Source: Verrucomicrobia subdivision 3 bacterium UBA7542
Lineage (GTDB): Bacteria > Verrucomicrobiota > Verrucomicrobiia > Limisphaerales > UBA11358
Assembly: GCA_002479245.1 (NCBI GenBank)
Contig: DLMG01000282.1
Location: 7,124 to 37,453, forward strand
Direction: 5' to 3'
DNA: 30,330 nucleotides
Shown: piece by piece, positions 1-10,870 of the stretch
Position numbering within the stretch: position 1 is the first letter of the stretch
Layout of the letters: each line of letters opens with the position of its first letter
The notes under the pieces: generated by a model
Seen by the model: only the letters and a program-made list of their open reading frames with translations
What the model was told of the DNA's origin: nothing
Database searches by the model: none
Translations under genes and position numbers: made by a program

Positions 1-1542
<1,542 letters not shown>

Positions 1543-1548
<6 letters not shown>

Positions 1549-1571
1549 GGCTCGTTCGCACACAGCGTCAA
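1543..1571 (-). promoter_or_regulatory. Candidate sigma-70 promoter of thiC
   Basis: On the minus strand TTGACG (1571-1566) is followed after 17 bases by TAGCTT (1548-1543). Transcription would start near 1535, just before the riboswitch core. If this is correct, the alternative P1 pairing that uses AGCTTTC cannot form in full. Confidence 0.45.
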
Positions 1572-1630
1572 GCCCGCGAAAATCCGTTTTCAAAATTTTA
1601 TGCAGCCAAGGCTGGCCAAACCAATTTGGG

Positions 1631-1660
1631 TTGCAGTATTTTTTCGGTGTTCCGTAAAGA
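1631..1660 (+). promoter_or_regulatory. Weak candidate promoter of mgtA
   Basis: TTGCAG, 18 bases, then TAAAGA, ending 17 bases before the mgtA start. Both hexamers are poor matches. No Mg2+ riboswitch (M-box) or proline-rich leader peptide of the enterobacterial mgtA type could be recognised in the 130 bases upstream. Confidence 0.2.
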
Positions 1661-1677
1661 TGGTGACGGATTGATTT

Positions 1678-4341
1678 ATGGCGGACCTGAAAAATTCAAC
1701 CAATCAAAAGGCGTCCGATTTCGTCCATGACGCCGCGGTGGAGGAAGCCTCTGCCGTGTTGCAACGGTTGGGCACGTCACCGGCGGGCTTGAGCGAAGAG
1801 GAAGCGTCGGCGCGGCTGGAAAAATACGGCCCCAACGAGGTCGCCCAGGAAAAAAAACACGACTGGCTGTGGCGGCTTTGGGTGGCCGTGCGCAATCCAC
1901 TGGTGATCCTGCTGATGATCCTGGCCATTCTGACCTTTGCCACGGCGGAATCATCCAGTGACGACATCGGGGGCGTGGTGATGCTGGTGATGGTGGTATT
2001 GGGGGTGTCGCTGCGCTTTGTGCAGGAAACGCGGGCCGATAATGCCGCGGCCAAGCTCAAGGCGATGATCAGGGTCACCGCCACGGTCATGCGCGACGGC
2101 CAGGCGAAGGAAATTCCACTGCAACAACTCGTTCCGGGCGACGTGGTGAAATTGTCCGCCGGCGACATGATTCCCGGCGATGTCCGCCTCCTTTCCGCCA
2201 AGGACCTGTTCATCATCCAAGCCACACTGACCGGTGAGTCCATGCCGGTGGAGAAAACCGATGCGCGCGACCCGCGCGAAAAGATTTCCTCCATTGAACA
2301 CTCGAACATCTGTTTCCTGGGCACCAGCGTGGAAAGCGGTTCGGCCACCGGCGTCATCATTGCCACCGGCGCGCAGACGTATTTTGGGAAGGTGGCCAGC
2401 AGCCTGGCCAGCCAGCAGGTGGACACGGCGTTTGAGCGCGGTATAAAGAAGTTCACCTGGCTGATGATTCGTTTCATGGCGGTAATGGTCCCGTTGGTCT
2501 TCGTCATTAACGGCCTGACCAAGCACGATTGGAAAGAGGCATTTTTCTTCTCGCTGGCGGTGGCCGTCGGCCTCACGCCGGAAATGCTGCCGATGATTGT
2601 CTCGGTCTGCCTGTCGAAGGGCGCGCTGGCGATGTCGAAAAAGAAGGTCATCGTCAAGCGGCTGAATTCCATCCAGAACTTCGGCGCCATGGACGTGCTG
2701 TGCACCGACAAGACGGGCACGCTGACCATTGATCACGTCATCCTCGAAATCCATTGCGACGTCTTCAAAAACGAAAGCGAGGCGGTGCTGCGCGACGCCT
2801 ACCTCATCAGCCACTTCCAGACCGGGCTGAAAAACGTTCTCGACCGGGCGGTGCTGCGTTACAAGGAATTGCACAAGGAACTTGGCATTGACCGATACAA
2901 AATGGTGGACGAAATCCCGTTTGATTTCTCGCGGCGCATGATGTCGGTGGCTGTTGAAGGACCGGACGGCGAACGGCAACTGCTGACCAAGGGCGCGCCG
3001 GAAGCGGTGTTTGCCAAATGCACACATTTTGAGAGCGAGGGTGAGATTTTTCCGATGGAGCCGATTCTGGCCGGCGACCTGGTCCAGCAGGTTGATGAAT
3101 TGAGCGAAGACGGTTTTCGCGTACTGGCCGTTGCCACGAAGAAACTCGGCCAACAAACCACTTTTTCTAAGGCCGACGAGTGTGATCTGGTTTTGACCGG
3201 GTACCTCGCGTTCCTCGATCCCCCGAAGGATACCGCGTCCAAGGCCATCGAGGCTTTGCGCCAGCATGGCGTCACGGTCAAGGTGTTGACCGGCGACAAT
3301 GACCTGGTCACGCGCAAGGTTTGCAGCGAAGTCGGCATTCACGCGGAAAAAATCCTGATCGGCAGCCAGGTTGAAACGATGTCCGACCCGCAACTGGCCG
3401 AGGCCGTGGAAACGATGGATGTGTTTGCGCGCCTCTCACCGGCACACAAGAAGCGCGTGGTACAGGCGCTTCAGAAAAAAGGCCACGTGGTCGGTTTCAT
3501 GGGCGATGGCATCAATGACGCCCCCGCGCTCCGCGCCGCCGATGTGGGCATTTCCGTGGACAATGCGGTGGACATCGCCAAGGAATCCGCCGATGTGATC
3601 CTTCTGGAAAAGAATTTGATGGTGCTGGAAGAAGGCGTGCTCGAAGGCCGCAAAGTTTTTGTAAACATCCTCAAATACATTCGCATGGGCGCCAGTTCGA
3701 ATTTCGGCAACATGTTCAGCGTCATCGGCGCCAGCGCCTGGCTGCCCTACGTGCCGATGGCTCCCATCCAGATCCTGACCAACAACCTGCTTTACGATTT
3801 CTCGCAGGTGCCGATTCCCACCGACAACGTCGGGCCGCAGCAGATCGCCAAGCCCCGGCCCTGGAACATGGGCGAGATCGCCAGGTTTATTCTTTTCATC
3901 GGCCCCATCAGCTCCATTTTTGATTACACCACCTATGCCGTAATGTGGTTTGTGTTCAAATGCAACCAGTTGGGATTGGTGCCGCCGCCGGAACTGGCTG
4001 CGCGTTTCGCCAACGCTCCCGACAATGACCACACTTACGCCGCCGCGTTGTTCCACACCGGCTGGTTTGTCGAGTCCCTGATGACCCAGACGCTCATCAT
4101 CCACGTCATCCGCACGAACCTGATTCCCTTCGTCCAGTCGCGCTCCAGCTGGCAATTGACCATGACCACGATCCTCATCATGCTTATCGGCGCAGTGTTG
4201 CCGTATTCGCCGCTGGCGGCGCCGCTGGGGTTTGTTCCTTTGCCGCCGCTTTTCTGGCTGATCCTGTTGGGAACGCTGTTGTGTTACGTCGGCCTGACGC
4301 AGGTCATCAAGACCTGGCTGGTCCGCAAGTCGTGGGTGTAA
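1678..4341 (+). CDS. mgtA: Magnesium-translocating P-type ATPase (MgtA type)
   Basis: This inner-membrane ATPase (887 residues, the usual MgtA length) imports Mg2+ using an aspartyl-phosphate intermediate. Visible motifs in order are an N-terminal cation-ATPase domain (LGTSPAGLSEEEASARLEKY), TGES at 185-188, the phosphorylation site DKTGTLT with Asp344, a KGAPE nucleotide-binding motif, TGDND, and GDGINDAP at about 609-616. The C-terminal membrane part carries NFGNMFSV and QVPIPTDNVG, which are typical of P3B Mg2+ pumps rather than Ca2+ or Na+ pumps. About ten hydrophobic segments are present. The gene is divergent from thiC and convergent with the giant minus-strand gene. The start ATG has GGTGACGGA nearby but no strong Shine-Dalgarno. 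Nothing appears truncated. Confidence 0.95.
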   Translation: MADLKNSTNQKASDFVHDAAVEEASAVLQRLGTSPAGLSEEEASARLEKYGPNEVAQEKKHDWLWRLWVAVRNPLVILLMILAILTFATAESSSDDIGGVVMLVMVVLGVSLRFVQETRADNAAAKLKAMIRVTATVMRDGQAKEIPLQQLVPGDVVKLSAGDMIPGDVRLLSAKDLFIIQATLTGESMPVEKTDARDPREKISSIEHSNICFLGTSVESGSATGVIIATGAQTYFGKVASSLASQQVDTAFERGIKKFTWLMIRFMAVMVPLVFVINGLTKHDWKEAFFFSLAVAVGLTPEMLPMIVSVCLSKGALAMSKKKVIVKRLNSIQNFGAMDVLCTDKTGTLTIDHVILEIHCDVFKNESEAVLRDAYLISHFQTGLKNVLDRAVLRYKELHKELGIDRYKMVDEIPFDFSRRMMSVAVEGPDGERQLLTKGAPEAVFAKCTHFESEGEIFPMEPILAGDLVQQVDELSEDGFRVLAVATKKLGQQTTFSKADECDLVLTGYLAFLDPPKDTASKAIEALRQHGVTVKVLTGDNDLVTRKVCSEVGIHAEKILIGSQVETMSDPQLAEAVETMDVFARLSPAHKKRVVQALQKKGHVVGFMGDGINDAPALRAADVGISVDNAVDIAKESADVILLEKNLMVLEEGVLEGRKVFVNILKYIRMGASSNFGNMFSVIGASAWLPYVPMAPIQILTNNLLYDFSQVPIPTDNVGPQQIAKPRPWNMGEIARFILFIGPISSIFDYTTYAVMWFVFKCNQLGLVPPPELAARFANAPDNDHTYAAALFHTGWFVESLMTQTLIIHVIRTNLIPFVQSRSSWQLTMTTILIMLIGAVLPYSPLAAPLGFVPLPPLFWLILLGTLLCYVGLTQVIKTWLVRKSWV

Positions 4342-4344
4342 AGG

Positions 4345-4425
4345 GTGGCCGGTGACGGGTGGCAAGTGACAAGATTTTTTGCTGGAGACGGGCCCCGGTT
4401 CTTCCTGTCACCTGTCACTGGCCAC
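4345..4425. repeat. Imperfect inverted repeat after mgtA
   Basis: GTGGCCGGTGACGGGTGGC at one end faces GTCACCTGTCACTGGCCAC at the other, forming a long imperfect stem in the convergent intergenic region. It could end mgtA transcription, although it lacks a T-tract at the 3' end, and it resembles the short GGTGAC-rich repeats scattered in this kind of genome. The rest of 4426-4653 shows no gene or recognisable site. Confidence 0.6.
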
Positions 4426-4653
4426 GCAGGTAATGTGATTGGCTAATTAGCGATGTAGCTTGGGCTATGGTTGTCTCGTTTTGGCATGTCCCAAGTCCAA
4501 GCCGACCGACCAATCGGTGAGATTTTGATGTGAGGCGAAGCGCCGTGCAGCAAACTGAATAAGCGCGACCTGGTAAGCCGCGCAGCGCCACAATCGTTGG
4601 CGTAATTCCGGCAGCGCGTTCAAGCCGGTCAACCGGGCCTGCGGTGACGCGGA

Positions 4654-7600
4654 TTACTGTAGTCGGGCGCGGTAGAAGCGTTCCAAGAAATTGGTTGAGG
4701 TGGGATCGCTGAACAGGAACAGGCCGCTTTCGAGCGTGTTGGTGGAGAGGGCGCTCCAGTTCACGAGATTGGTCGAGGCTTCGATGATGACGGTCTGGCC
4801 AGCGACAGCGGCAAGATTGAAGGTGAAACAATTCGATTGAAAGCCGGCGCTTCCGCCGGGCGCGAGAGCGGGCGGCGGCAAATCGCCGGCGTAAAGACGC
4901 GCGCGGTAAAAGCGGTGGGGGAACAAGGGCGCCTGCGGGTCGGTGAAAAAGAAGAGGCCGCTGCCGGTGACGAGGTTGGTCTGGACCGGGACCCAGGCCA
5001 CGAGGTCGGTGGAGGCTTCGATGACGACGACCTGGCCGGGAGCGGCGCGGGTGTTGAAGCTGAACTGGTTGAAACTGAAGCCGAAGACGCCGTCATTGGC
5101 GAGTATGGCGGGGGGCGCGAGAACCGGCGCGATGCTTTCGACGAACCAGCCGGAGCCAGTCCAGTATCCGCCAGTGGTGAAGCCGCGCGCGCGGATCGAG
5201 GAGTTGGCGGACAAGGACAGTCCGGGCAATCGCCAGCCGCCGGCGATGCGGCTGCCAGCACCGAGGCTGGTCCAGTTGGTTCCGTCAGTGGAGGTCTCGA
5301 AGGTCGTGCGCCAGACTTCGGGAGCCGTGCCGCCGCGCAGCCAGGTAATGCTCCGGCCGTCTGAGGACAAGTATTGGGTCGCGGGATCCGTGTTGAATAG
5401 TCGTCCGATGTTCGTCCGCGCCACGCCGTCCAAGGTGACAAAGGTGCCCCCGACCAGAATTGCGCCGTCTCCCTGAAGGGCGAGTGAATAAACCGGGCCG
5501 CCGGCGCCGGGGTTGAAGGTGGGGTCAGGCGAGCCGTCCCCGTTCAGGCGACCAATGCGGTTGCGGGGCACGCCGCCAAGCGTCGTGAAGGCGCCGCCGA
5601 CCAGGACCTTGCAATCGGTTTGCAGGGCGAGGGAATAGACGGAGCTGTTGGCGTTCGGATTGAAGCTTGGGTCGAGCGTGCCGTCCGGATTGAGCCGGCC
5701 AAGGCGGTTGAGGGCCTGTCCGTTGAGCGTGGTGAAGAGGCCGCCAACCAGGATCTCGCCGTCGGGTTGGGCGAGCAGGCACTGAACGGTGGAGTTGGCG
5801 GTGGCATTGAAATTGGTATCGACCGTGCCATCACCATTGAAGCGGCCAATGCGGGTGTGGGTTTGACCGTTGAGGGTTGCGAAATTACCACCGACAAGAA
5901 GCGTGCCGTCCGGCTGCAAGGCCAGGCAGTAAACGGTACTGCTGGCACTCGCAACGAAATTTGAGTCAAGCGTCCCATCTCCGTTGAGCCGCACCAAGTT
6001 GGCATGACTCTGCCCGTTGACAGCAGAGAAGCTGCCGGCCAGGAGAATTTTTCCGTCGGGCTGCAAGGCCAACGAGTTGACAGTTCCGTTCGGACCAGAA
6101 GCAAGGTTGTTGGTAAAGTTGCTGTCCACTGAACCGTCGCTGTTGAGGCGCCACAGATATAGCAGTCTTTGACCGCCGGAAGCGGTGCCGCCGACCAGAA
6201 TTTTTCCATCGGGCTGAACAGCGAGGCAACTGACTGTGCTGCCTGCCAGTCCAGGATCGAACGAGATGTCCAAGGAACCGTCAGGATTCAGTCTGGTCGG
6301 ACTGCCCGGCGACTTGGCCGCATAAGTGCCGACGACGATTTTTCCATCCGGCTGGATGGCCAGCGCCAATACCTGTTGGGATCCAGGATTGAAGGCATCA
6401 AGCGTTGAGAGATTCACTGTCAAGCTGGCCACGGTACTGGTGACGGTGCCGAAAGCATCGCTGATAACAACATCGTAGTAGCCAGCGTCGGTTCCTTGGG
6501 CATTGGTGAAGGAGAGAGAGAGGTTGGTTGCGGTGGGCACGGGGGAGCCGTTTTTGCGCCATTGGTAGCTGAGCGGCTGGGCGCCGGCGGCGGAGACACT
6601 GAAGACGGCGGTCTGGCCCCCTTGGATGGCTTGGGTAACCGGGTTGGTATAGATGAATGGGTCAACCACGCTTAAGTTGACCACCGAGCTGGTAACGCTG
6701 CCCCAGGTGTTGCTGACGATGGCCTGGTAGGTTCCGGCATTGGCTCCCGTTGCATTGGTCAGATTCAAGGTTGGAGTTTGTGAGCCCGAAACGTTGCCGC
6801 CGTCGTTGAGGCCGGTGCCGTTTTGGAGCCATTGGAACTGCAGCGGGCTCGTGCCGAGGGCGGTCACGCTGACGGTGGCGGTCTGGCCAGCATTCACTGT
6901 CTGGCTCACGGGCTGGGTGGTGAGCAAGGGGTCAATGACGGTGAGGCTGGCGACGAGGCTGGTGACGCTGCCGGTGGCGTTGCTGAGGATGACACTGTAG
7001 CCGCCTGCATCAGCGCCGAGCACGTTGGTCAGGGTCAGTGCCGCTGTGTGCGCTCCGGAAATGTTCCCGCCGTCGCTCAAACTGACGCCGTTCTTGAGCC
7101 ATTGATAGTTGAGCGGGATTCCGCCGTAAGCGGTGACGCTGAAGGTTGCGGTAGTGGTGGCGTTGTTGGTCAGGCTGATCGGCTGACTGGTGAGGACAGC
7201 CAGGCCGGCAATGGTCTCGATAAACCCGTTTTCACCCACGGCAAAGCCCCTGGCGCGCACGATGGAGTTGGTCGGGATGACCAGCCCCGTTAATTGCCAG
7301 CCGCCGGTAATGCGCGAGCCGTCGCCCAAGGCGGTCCAAGTTGCGCCGTCGGTCGAGAGTTCGAACGTGGCCCGCCAGATTTCCGTGCCGGTGCCGGAGC
7401 GCAGCCAGGTCGCGCTCGAACTGTCAAAGGAAAGTGCCTCGGTGGCAGGACTGGTATTGGAAAGCCGCCCGATGCCGTTGCGCGACTGCCCGCCCAGCGT
7501 CGAGAACGAGCCACCGGCAACGATGCCGCCGTCTTTCTGGACCGCCAACGCGTTTACCGGGCCGGCCCCGGGATTGAAAGTGAGATCCGGTGTGCCATCG

Positions 7601-10600
7601 GCATTGAGCCGTCCAAGGTAGCTTACAGGGACGCCTCCCAGGGTGCCAAAAATGCCGCCGACCAGAATCCGGCCGTCCGTCTGGAGAGCCAGGCAATTGA
7701 CAGAATTGTCTGCGCCCGGATTGAAGGTGAGGTCAGGTGAACCGTCGGCATTGAGTCGTCCGATGGCCATGCGCGGCTGGCCGCCGAGTGAGGCAAACGT
7801 GCCGCCGGCCAGGATTTTGCCGTCTGGCTGGATCACCAGCGAGTTAACGGCGCCGTTCTGCCCGGGATTGAATCCGAGGTCCGGCGAACCATCGGCATTG
7901 AGCCGGCCAATGGCCACCCGTGGCTGGGCCCCGAGCGTTTGGAAAGTGCCGCCGACCACGATTCCGCCATCCGGCTGGATGGCCAGCGAAATCACCGATC
8001 CGTCAGCTCCGGGGTTGAACGCAGTGTCCAGTGAACCATCCGGCAGCAAACGGCCGATGTAGTTGCGCGGCTGCCCGGCCAACGTGGTGAAATCGCCTCC
8101 GACGATGATGGCGCCATCAACCTGCAGGGCGACGCACCGCACCAGGCCGTCCGGGGCGGGGGTGAACGTCGAGTCGAGCGAGCCGAGCGTGTCATCGGGA
8201 CTGAGGCGGCCGAGATGGCTGCAGGTGAGTCCGTTGACGGTCGTGAACGCTCCACCGAGGACAATCGAACTGTTGGTGCAGATCGCGAGCGTCAAAACTG
8301 CGTCGTTGGCCTGCGCATCTGCACCCACCTGAATAGTTCCGTCCGCATTAAGACGCGCCAGATTGTAGCGGGACAGGCCGTAGGGATTGGTGGCGAAACC
8401 GCCGCCCACGATTATTCGGCCATCAGGTTGCAGGGCAAGCGAGTTGACTTGACCGCTGGCGAAGCCCGGGTTAAGCGAATCGGCGGCGGCGAGGTTCACC
8501 GTCAAAGTGACCACGGCACTGGTCAGGACCCCAAAGGCGTTGCTGATGACCACGTCATAGTAACCGGCATTGGCGGCTTGCAGGTTCGTGAGTGTCAATG
8601 ACGTGTTGGTAGCGCCGCCTAGCGGTTCACCGCCCTGTCGCCACTGAAAACTCAGGGGAGAGCCGATGGCCCCCACGCTGAAAGTGACGCTCTGCCCTGC
8701 GTTCGCGGCTTGACTGACGGGTTGGCTGGTGAGGATCGGGTCAACGACCGTCAGGCTGGCGACCAGGCTGGTCGAACTTCCGAAAGCATCGCTGACAGCG
8801 ACCGAATAGCCGCCAGCATCGCCACCCAGCACGCTGTTGAGCGTGAGCGTGTTGGTATGCGAACCGGAGATGTTCACCGTATCGGTGAGAGAGGTTCCAT
8901 TCTTGAGCCAGGAGTATGTCAGGGGCAATTGGCCGACGGCGGTGACGGTGAAAGTGGCGGTTGTGAGGGCATTGTTCGTGAGGCTGACTGGTTGGGTGCT
9001 GATGTAAGGGTCAAGCACAACCAAGGTCGCCACCTGGCTGGTGAGAGAGGTATGCGAATCGTTCACGGCGACCGAATAAGCGCCCGTGTCAATGCCGAAA
9101 ACGTTGCTCAGGATCAAAGTGGCTGCGGTTGCGCCGGAGATGTTGGCGCCGTCGGCCAGGTTCGTTCCGCCTTTGCGCCACTGATAACTTGGGGCTGAAC
9201 CGCCAACGGCTTCGACGGAGAATGACGCCAGCGTGCCCGCGATGTTGGTGCGGCTGAGGGGTTGCTGGCTGATGGCCAGCGGGCCGATATTGGTTTCCAC
9301 GAACCAACTGGAGCCGCTGTATTGGGCGCCCTGAATGAACCCGCGAGCGCGGATGGTGGCGTTGGTCGGGAGAGAAACGCCGGTCAATTGCCAGCCGCCG
9401 GAGATGCGGACACCGCTGCCGACGTTGGTCCAAGTGATGCCGTTGGTGGAGGCGTCGAAAGTGGTGCGCCAGACTTCAGGACCGGTTGCTCCGCGGTGCC
9501 AGGTGATCCTCGAACTGCCGTAGCTGAAGTCCTGAGTCGCCGCCGCGGTGTTGTTGAGGCGGCCAAGGGCGCTGCGGTTGGTTCCGGCCAGAGACGAAAA
9601 CCAGCCGCCGACGAGCACCTTGCCGTCCGCCTGGATGGCGAGGCTGGAAACCTGGCCGCCAGCGCCCGGATTGAAAGTGGTATCGATCGAGCCGTTGCTG
9701 TTGAGCCGCCCGATGTAGTTGCGCGGCTGGCCGCCGAGAGACGTGAAATAACCTCCGACCAGGATTGCGCCATCCGTTTGCACCGCCAGCGAGTACACCT
9801 GGTCGTTGGCGCCAGGGTTGAAAGTGGTGTCCAGCGAGCCATCGGAATTCAGCCGCCCAATGTGGTTGCGCGCCTGCCCGGCAAGGTTCGTGAACCAGCC
9901 GCCCACGAGGATTTTGCCGTCGGCTTGCACCGCGAGACAATTTACAAAATTGTCAGCGCCTGGATTGAAGGCGGTGTCGACTGTGCCATCGCCATTGAGC
10001 CGGCCAAGATAGTTGCGGTTGGTTCCAGCCAGGGTGCTGAACCAGCCACCGACCAGAATTTTCCCGTCCGGCTGGGAGACGAGGGAGAATACTCCGCTAT
10101 TGGCCCCCGGATTGAAACCACTGTCCACCGTGCCGTCAGGGTTGAGCCGCCCGAGGTTGACTCGGGGTTGGCCGGCCAGAGTGGAGAAGCCGCCGCCGAC
10201 CAGGATCTTTTCGTCCGCCTGCAACGCCAGGCATTGCACCACCCCGCCCGCTCCGGGGTTGAAGGAGAGGTCCACCGTGCCATTGCCGTTGAGCCGGCCC
10301 AGGCCGCTCCGGGATTGCCCGCCCAACGTGCCAAAAGCGCCTCCGACCATGATCGCGCCGTCGGGTTGGAGTGCCAGGGCATTGACCAGCGCGTCGGCAC
10401 CCGTGACAAAAGAGGTGTCCACCGAGCCGTCGCTATTGACACGGCCGAGGTGGTTTTGCGGCTGCCCGCCGATGTAACCTGTGAAGAAACCGCCCAGCAA
10501 AACTTTGCCATTCGGCTGCACCGCCAAGGAATAGACCACGTCGTTGGGATTTGGATTAAACGAATCGGCCGTTTGCGAATAAGCCGTTCTCACAAGGCTG

Positions 10601-10647
10601 AGTGTGATCAGCGTCAGCAATGGCCAGGCGAAAAGGCTGCGTTGCAT
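4654..10647 (-). CDS. Giant secreted delta-60 repeat / Ig-like domain protein
   Basis: About 1,997 residues. The preferred start, ATG at 10647, gives a signal peptide (MQRSLFAWPLLTLITLSLV...TAYSQ); in-frame starts at 10683 and 10716 would add 12 or 23 residues. The body consists of three superblocks. Each opens with exactly seven delta-60 repeats of about 49 residues (FNPGA...VxSLAxQPDGKILVGG.F..L.G..R..IGRLN.DGS.D), followed by a ~80-residue module with EVWRTTFE.STDG..W and GGWQLTGL motifs. Blocks one and two continue with three Ig-like domains each (QPVS..NAG...F.V.A...PL.YQW..NG, then ADAG.Y.V..SN). The protein ends with two copies of a module containing IEAST(D/N)LV.W and finishing in FYRARL. 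The delta-60 family is described as propeller-like; role here unknown, likely extracellular adhesion or polymer binding. No catalytic motif is seen. Confidence 0.9.
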   Translation of the reverse strand: MQRSLFAWPLLTLITLSLVRTAYSQTADSFNPNPNDVVYSLAVQPNGKVLLGGFFTGYIGGQPQNHLGRVNSDGSVDTSFVTGADALVNALALQPDGAIMVGGAFGTLGGQSRSGLGRLNGNGTVDLSFNPGAGGVVQCLALQADEKILVGGGFSTLAGQPRVNLGRLNPDGTVDSGFNPGANSGVFSLVSQPDGKILVGGWFSTLAGTNRNYLGRLNGDGTVDTAFNPGADNFVNCLAVQADGKILVGGWFTNLAGQARNHIGRLNSDGSLDTTFNPGANDQVYSLAVQTDGAILVGGYFTSLGGQPRNYIGRLNSNGSIDTTFNPGAGGQVSSLAIQADGKVLVGGWFSSLAGTNRSALGRLNNTAAATQDFSYGSSRITWHRGATGPEVWRTTFDASTNGITWTNVGSGVRISGGWQLTGVSLPTNATIRARGFIQGAQYSGSSWFVETNIGPLAISQQPLSRTNIAGTLASFSVEAVGGSAPSYQWRKGGTNLADGANISGATAATLILSNVFGIDTGAYSVAVNDSHTSLTSQVATLVVLDPYISTQPVSLTNNALTTATFTVTAVGQLPLTYSWLKNGTSLTDTVNISGSHTNTLTLNSVLGGDAGGYSVAVSDAFGSSTSLVASLTVVDPILTSQPVSQAANAGQSVTFSVGAIGSPLSFQWRQGGEPLGGATNTSLTLTNLQAANAGYYDVVISNAFGVLTSAVVTLTVNLAAADSLNPGFASGQVNSLALQPDGRIIVGGGFATNPYGLSRYNLARLNADGTIQVGADAQANDAVLTLAICTNSSIVLGGAFTTVNGLTCSHLGRLSPDDTLGSLDSTFTPAPDGLVRCVALQVDGAIIVGGDFTTLAGQPRNYIGRLLPDGSLDTAFNPGADGSVISLAIQPDGGIVVGGTFQTLGAQPRVAIGRLNADGSPDLGFNPGQNGAVNSLVIQPDGKILAGGTFASLGGQPRMAIGRLNADGSPDLTFNPGADNSVNCLALQTDGRILVGGIFGTLGGVPVSYLGRLNADGTPDLTFNPGAGPVNALAVQKDGGIVAGGSFSTLGGQSRNGIGRLSNTSPATEALSFDSSSATWLRSGTGTEIWRATFELSTDGATWTALGDGSRITGGWQLTGLVIPTNSIVRARGFAVGENGFIETIAGLAVLTSQPISLTNNATTTATFSVTAYGGIPLNYQWLKNGVSLSDGGNISGAHTAALTLTNVLGADAGGYSVILSNATGSVTSLVASLTVIDPLLTTQPVSQTVNAGQTATVSVTALGTSPLQFQWLQNGTGLNDGGNVSGSQTPTLNLTNATGANAGTYQAIVSNTWGSVTSSVVNLSVVDPFIYTNPVTQAIQGGQTAVFSVSAAGAQPLSYQWRKNGSPVPTATNLSLSFTNAQGTDAGYYDVVISDAFGTVTSTVASLTVNLSTLDAFNPGSQQVLALAIQPDGKIVVGTYAAKSPGSPTRLNPDGSLDISFDPGLAGSTVSCLAVQPDGKILVGGTASGGQRLLYLWRLNSDGSVDSNFTNNLASGPNGTVNSLALQPDGKILLAGSFSAVNGQSHANLVRLNGDGTLDSNFVASASSTVYCLALQPDGTLLVGGNFATLNGQTHTRIGRFNGDGTVDTNFNATANSTVQCLLAQPDGEILVGGLFTTLNGQALNRLGRLNPDGTLDPSFNPNANSSVYSLALQTDCKVLVGGAFTTLGGVPRNRIGRLNGDGSPDPTFNPGAGGPVYSLALQGDGAILVGGTFVTLDGVARTNIGRLFNTDPATQYLSSDGRSITWLRGGTAPEVWRTTFETSTDGTNWTSLGAGSRIAGGWRLPGLSLSANSSIRARGFTTGGYWTGSGWFVESIAPVLAPPAILANDGVFGFSFNQFSFNTRAAPGQVVVIEASTDLVAWVPVQTNLVTGSGLFFFTDPQAPLFPHRFYRARLYAGDLPPPALAPGGSAGFQSNCFTFNLAAVAGQTVIIEASTNLVNWSALSTNTLESGLFLFSDPTSTNFLERFYRARLQ

Positions 10648-10788
10648 AGAGCGGCAGTTTTTCTGAAAAAACGTCCTGCTCATTAGATCGGTAATCTGCT
10701 GTAAAAACAAGTACAAAGCGCGGGACGCCGGTTGCGCCCTGGTTCGCTCGACTGCCTCCGCTCAAAACTCTTAAAACTTTCTCCGATC

Positions 10789-10801
10789 GGATCACCTCCT
10801 T
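10789..10801 (-). other. Orphan perfect Shine-Dalgarno-like sequence
   Basis: The minus strand reads AAGGAGGTGATCC, fully complementary to the universal 16S rRNA 3' tail. No suitable start codon lies 5-10 bases downstream; the overlapping GTG opens only a 79-codon frame that runs into the giant gene in another frame and resembles nothing. The intergenic stretch 10648-10870 otherwise shows no gene. Confidence 0.35.
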
Positions 10802-10870
10802 GAATGAAGGCTTTACCGGTTGTTCGCCAAGTAAAGCTAGACCCGCCGGGTGTGGGTGTCCAACGGGACG

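Noticed and set aside
1550..1677. Mg2+-sensing riboswitch or leader peptide upstream of mgtA
   Set aside because: The 128-base gap is shared with the thiC promoter and shows neither M-box core sequences nor a proline-rich small frame.
1951..3393. Minus-strand open frame of 480 codons opposite mgtA
   Set aside because: Fully antisense to a highly conserved ATPase; the His/Gln-rich translation matches no family.
5600..10500. Regularly spaced ~147-base repeats that might suggest a CRISPR or satellite array
   Set aside because: The period matches the 49-residue delta-60 protein repeat and the whole stretch is one open frame with a signal peptide; unit sequences diverge as coding DNA does.
9262..10686. 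Long open frame of 474 codons on the plus strand
   Set aside because: It lies antisense to the delta-60 repeats; its length follows from GC-rich codon bias in the real gene and the translation shows only a shadow of those repeats.
10785..10801. Possible 3' end of a 16S rRNA gene on the plus strand (GGATCACCTCCTT)
   Set aside because: The preceding bases do not match the conserved helix 45 region and no rRNA sequence lies upstream, where a protein gene is read.
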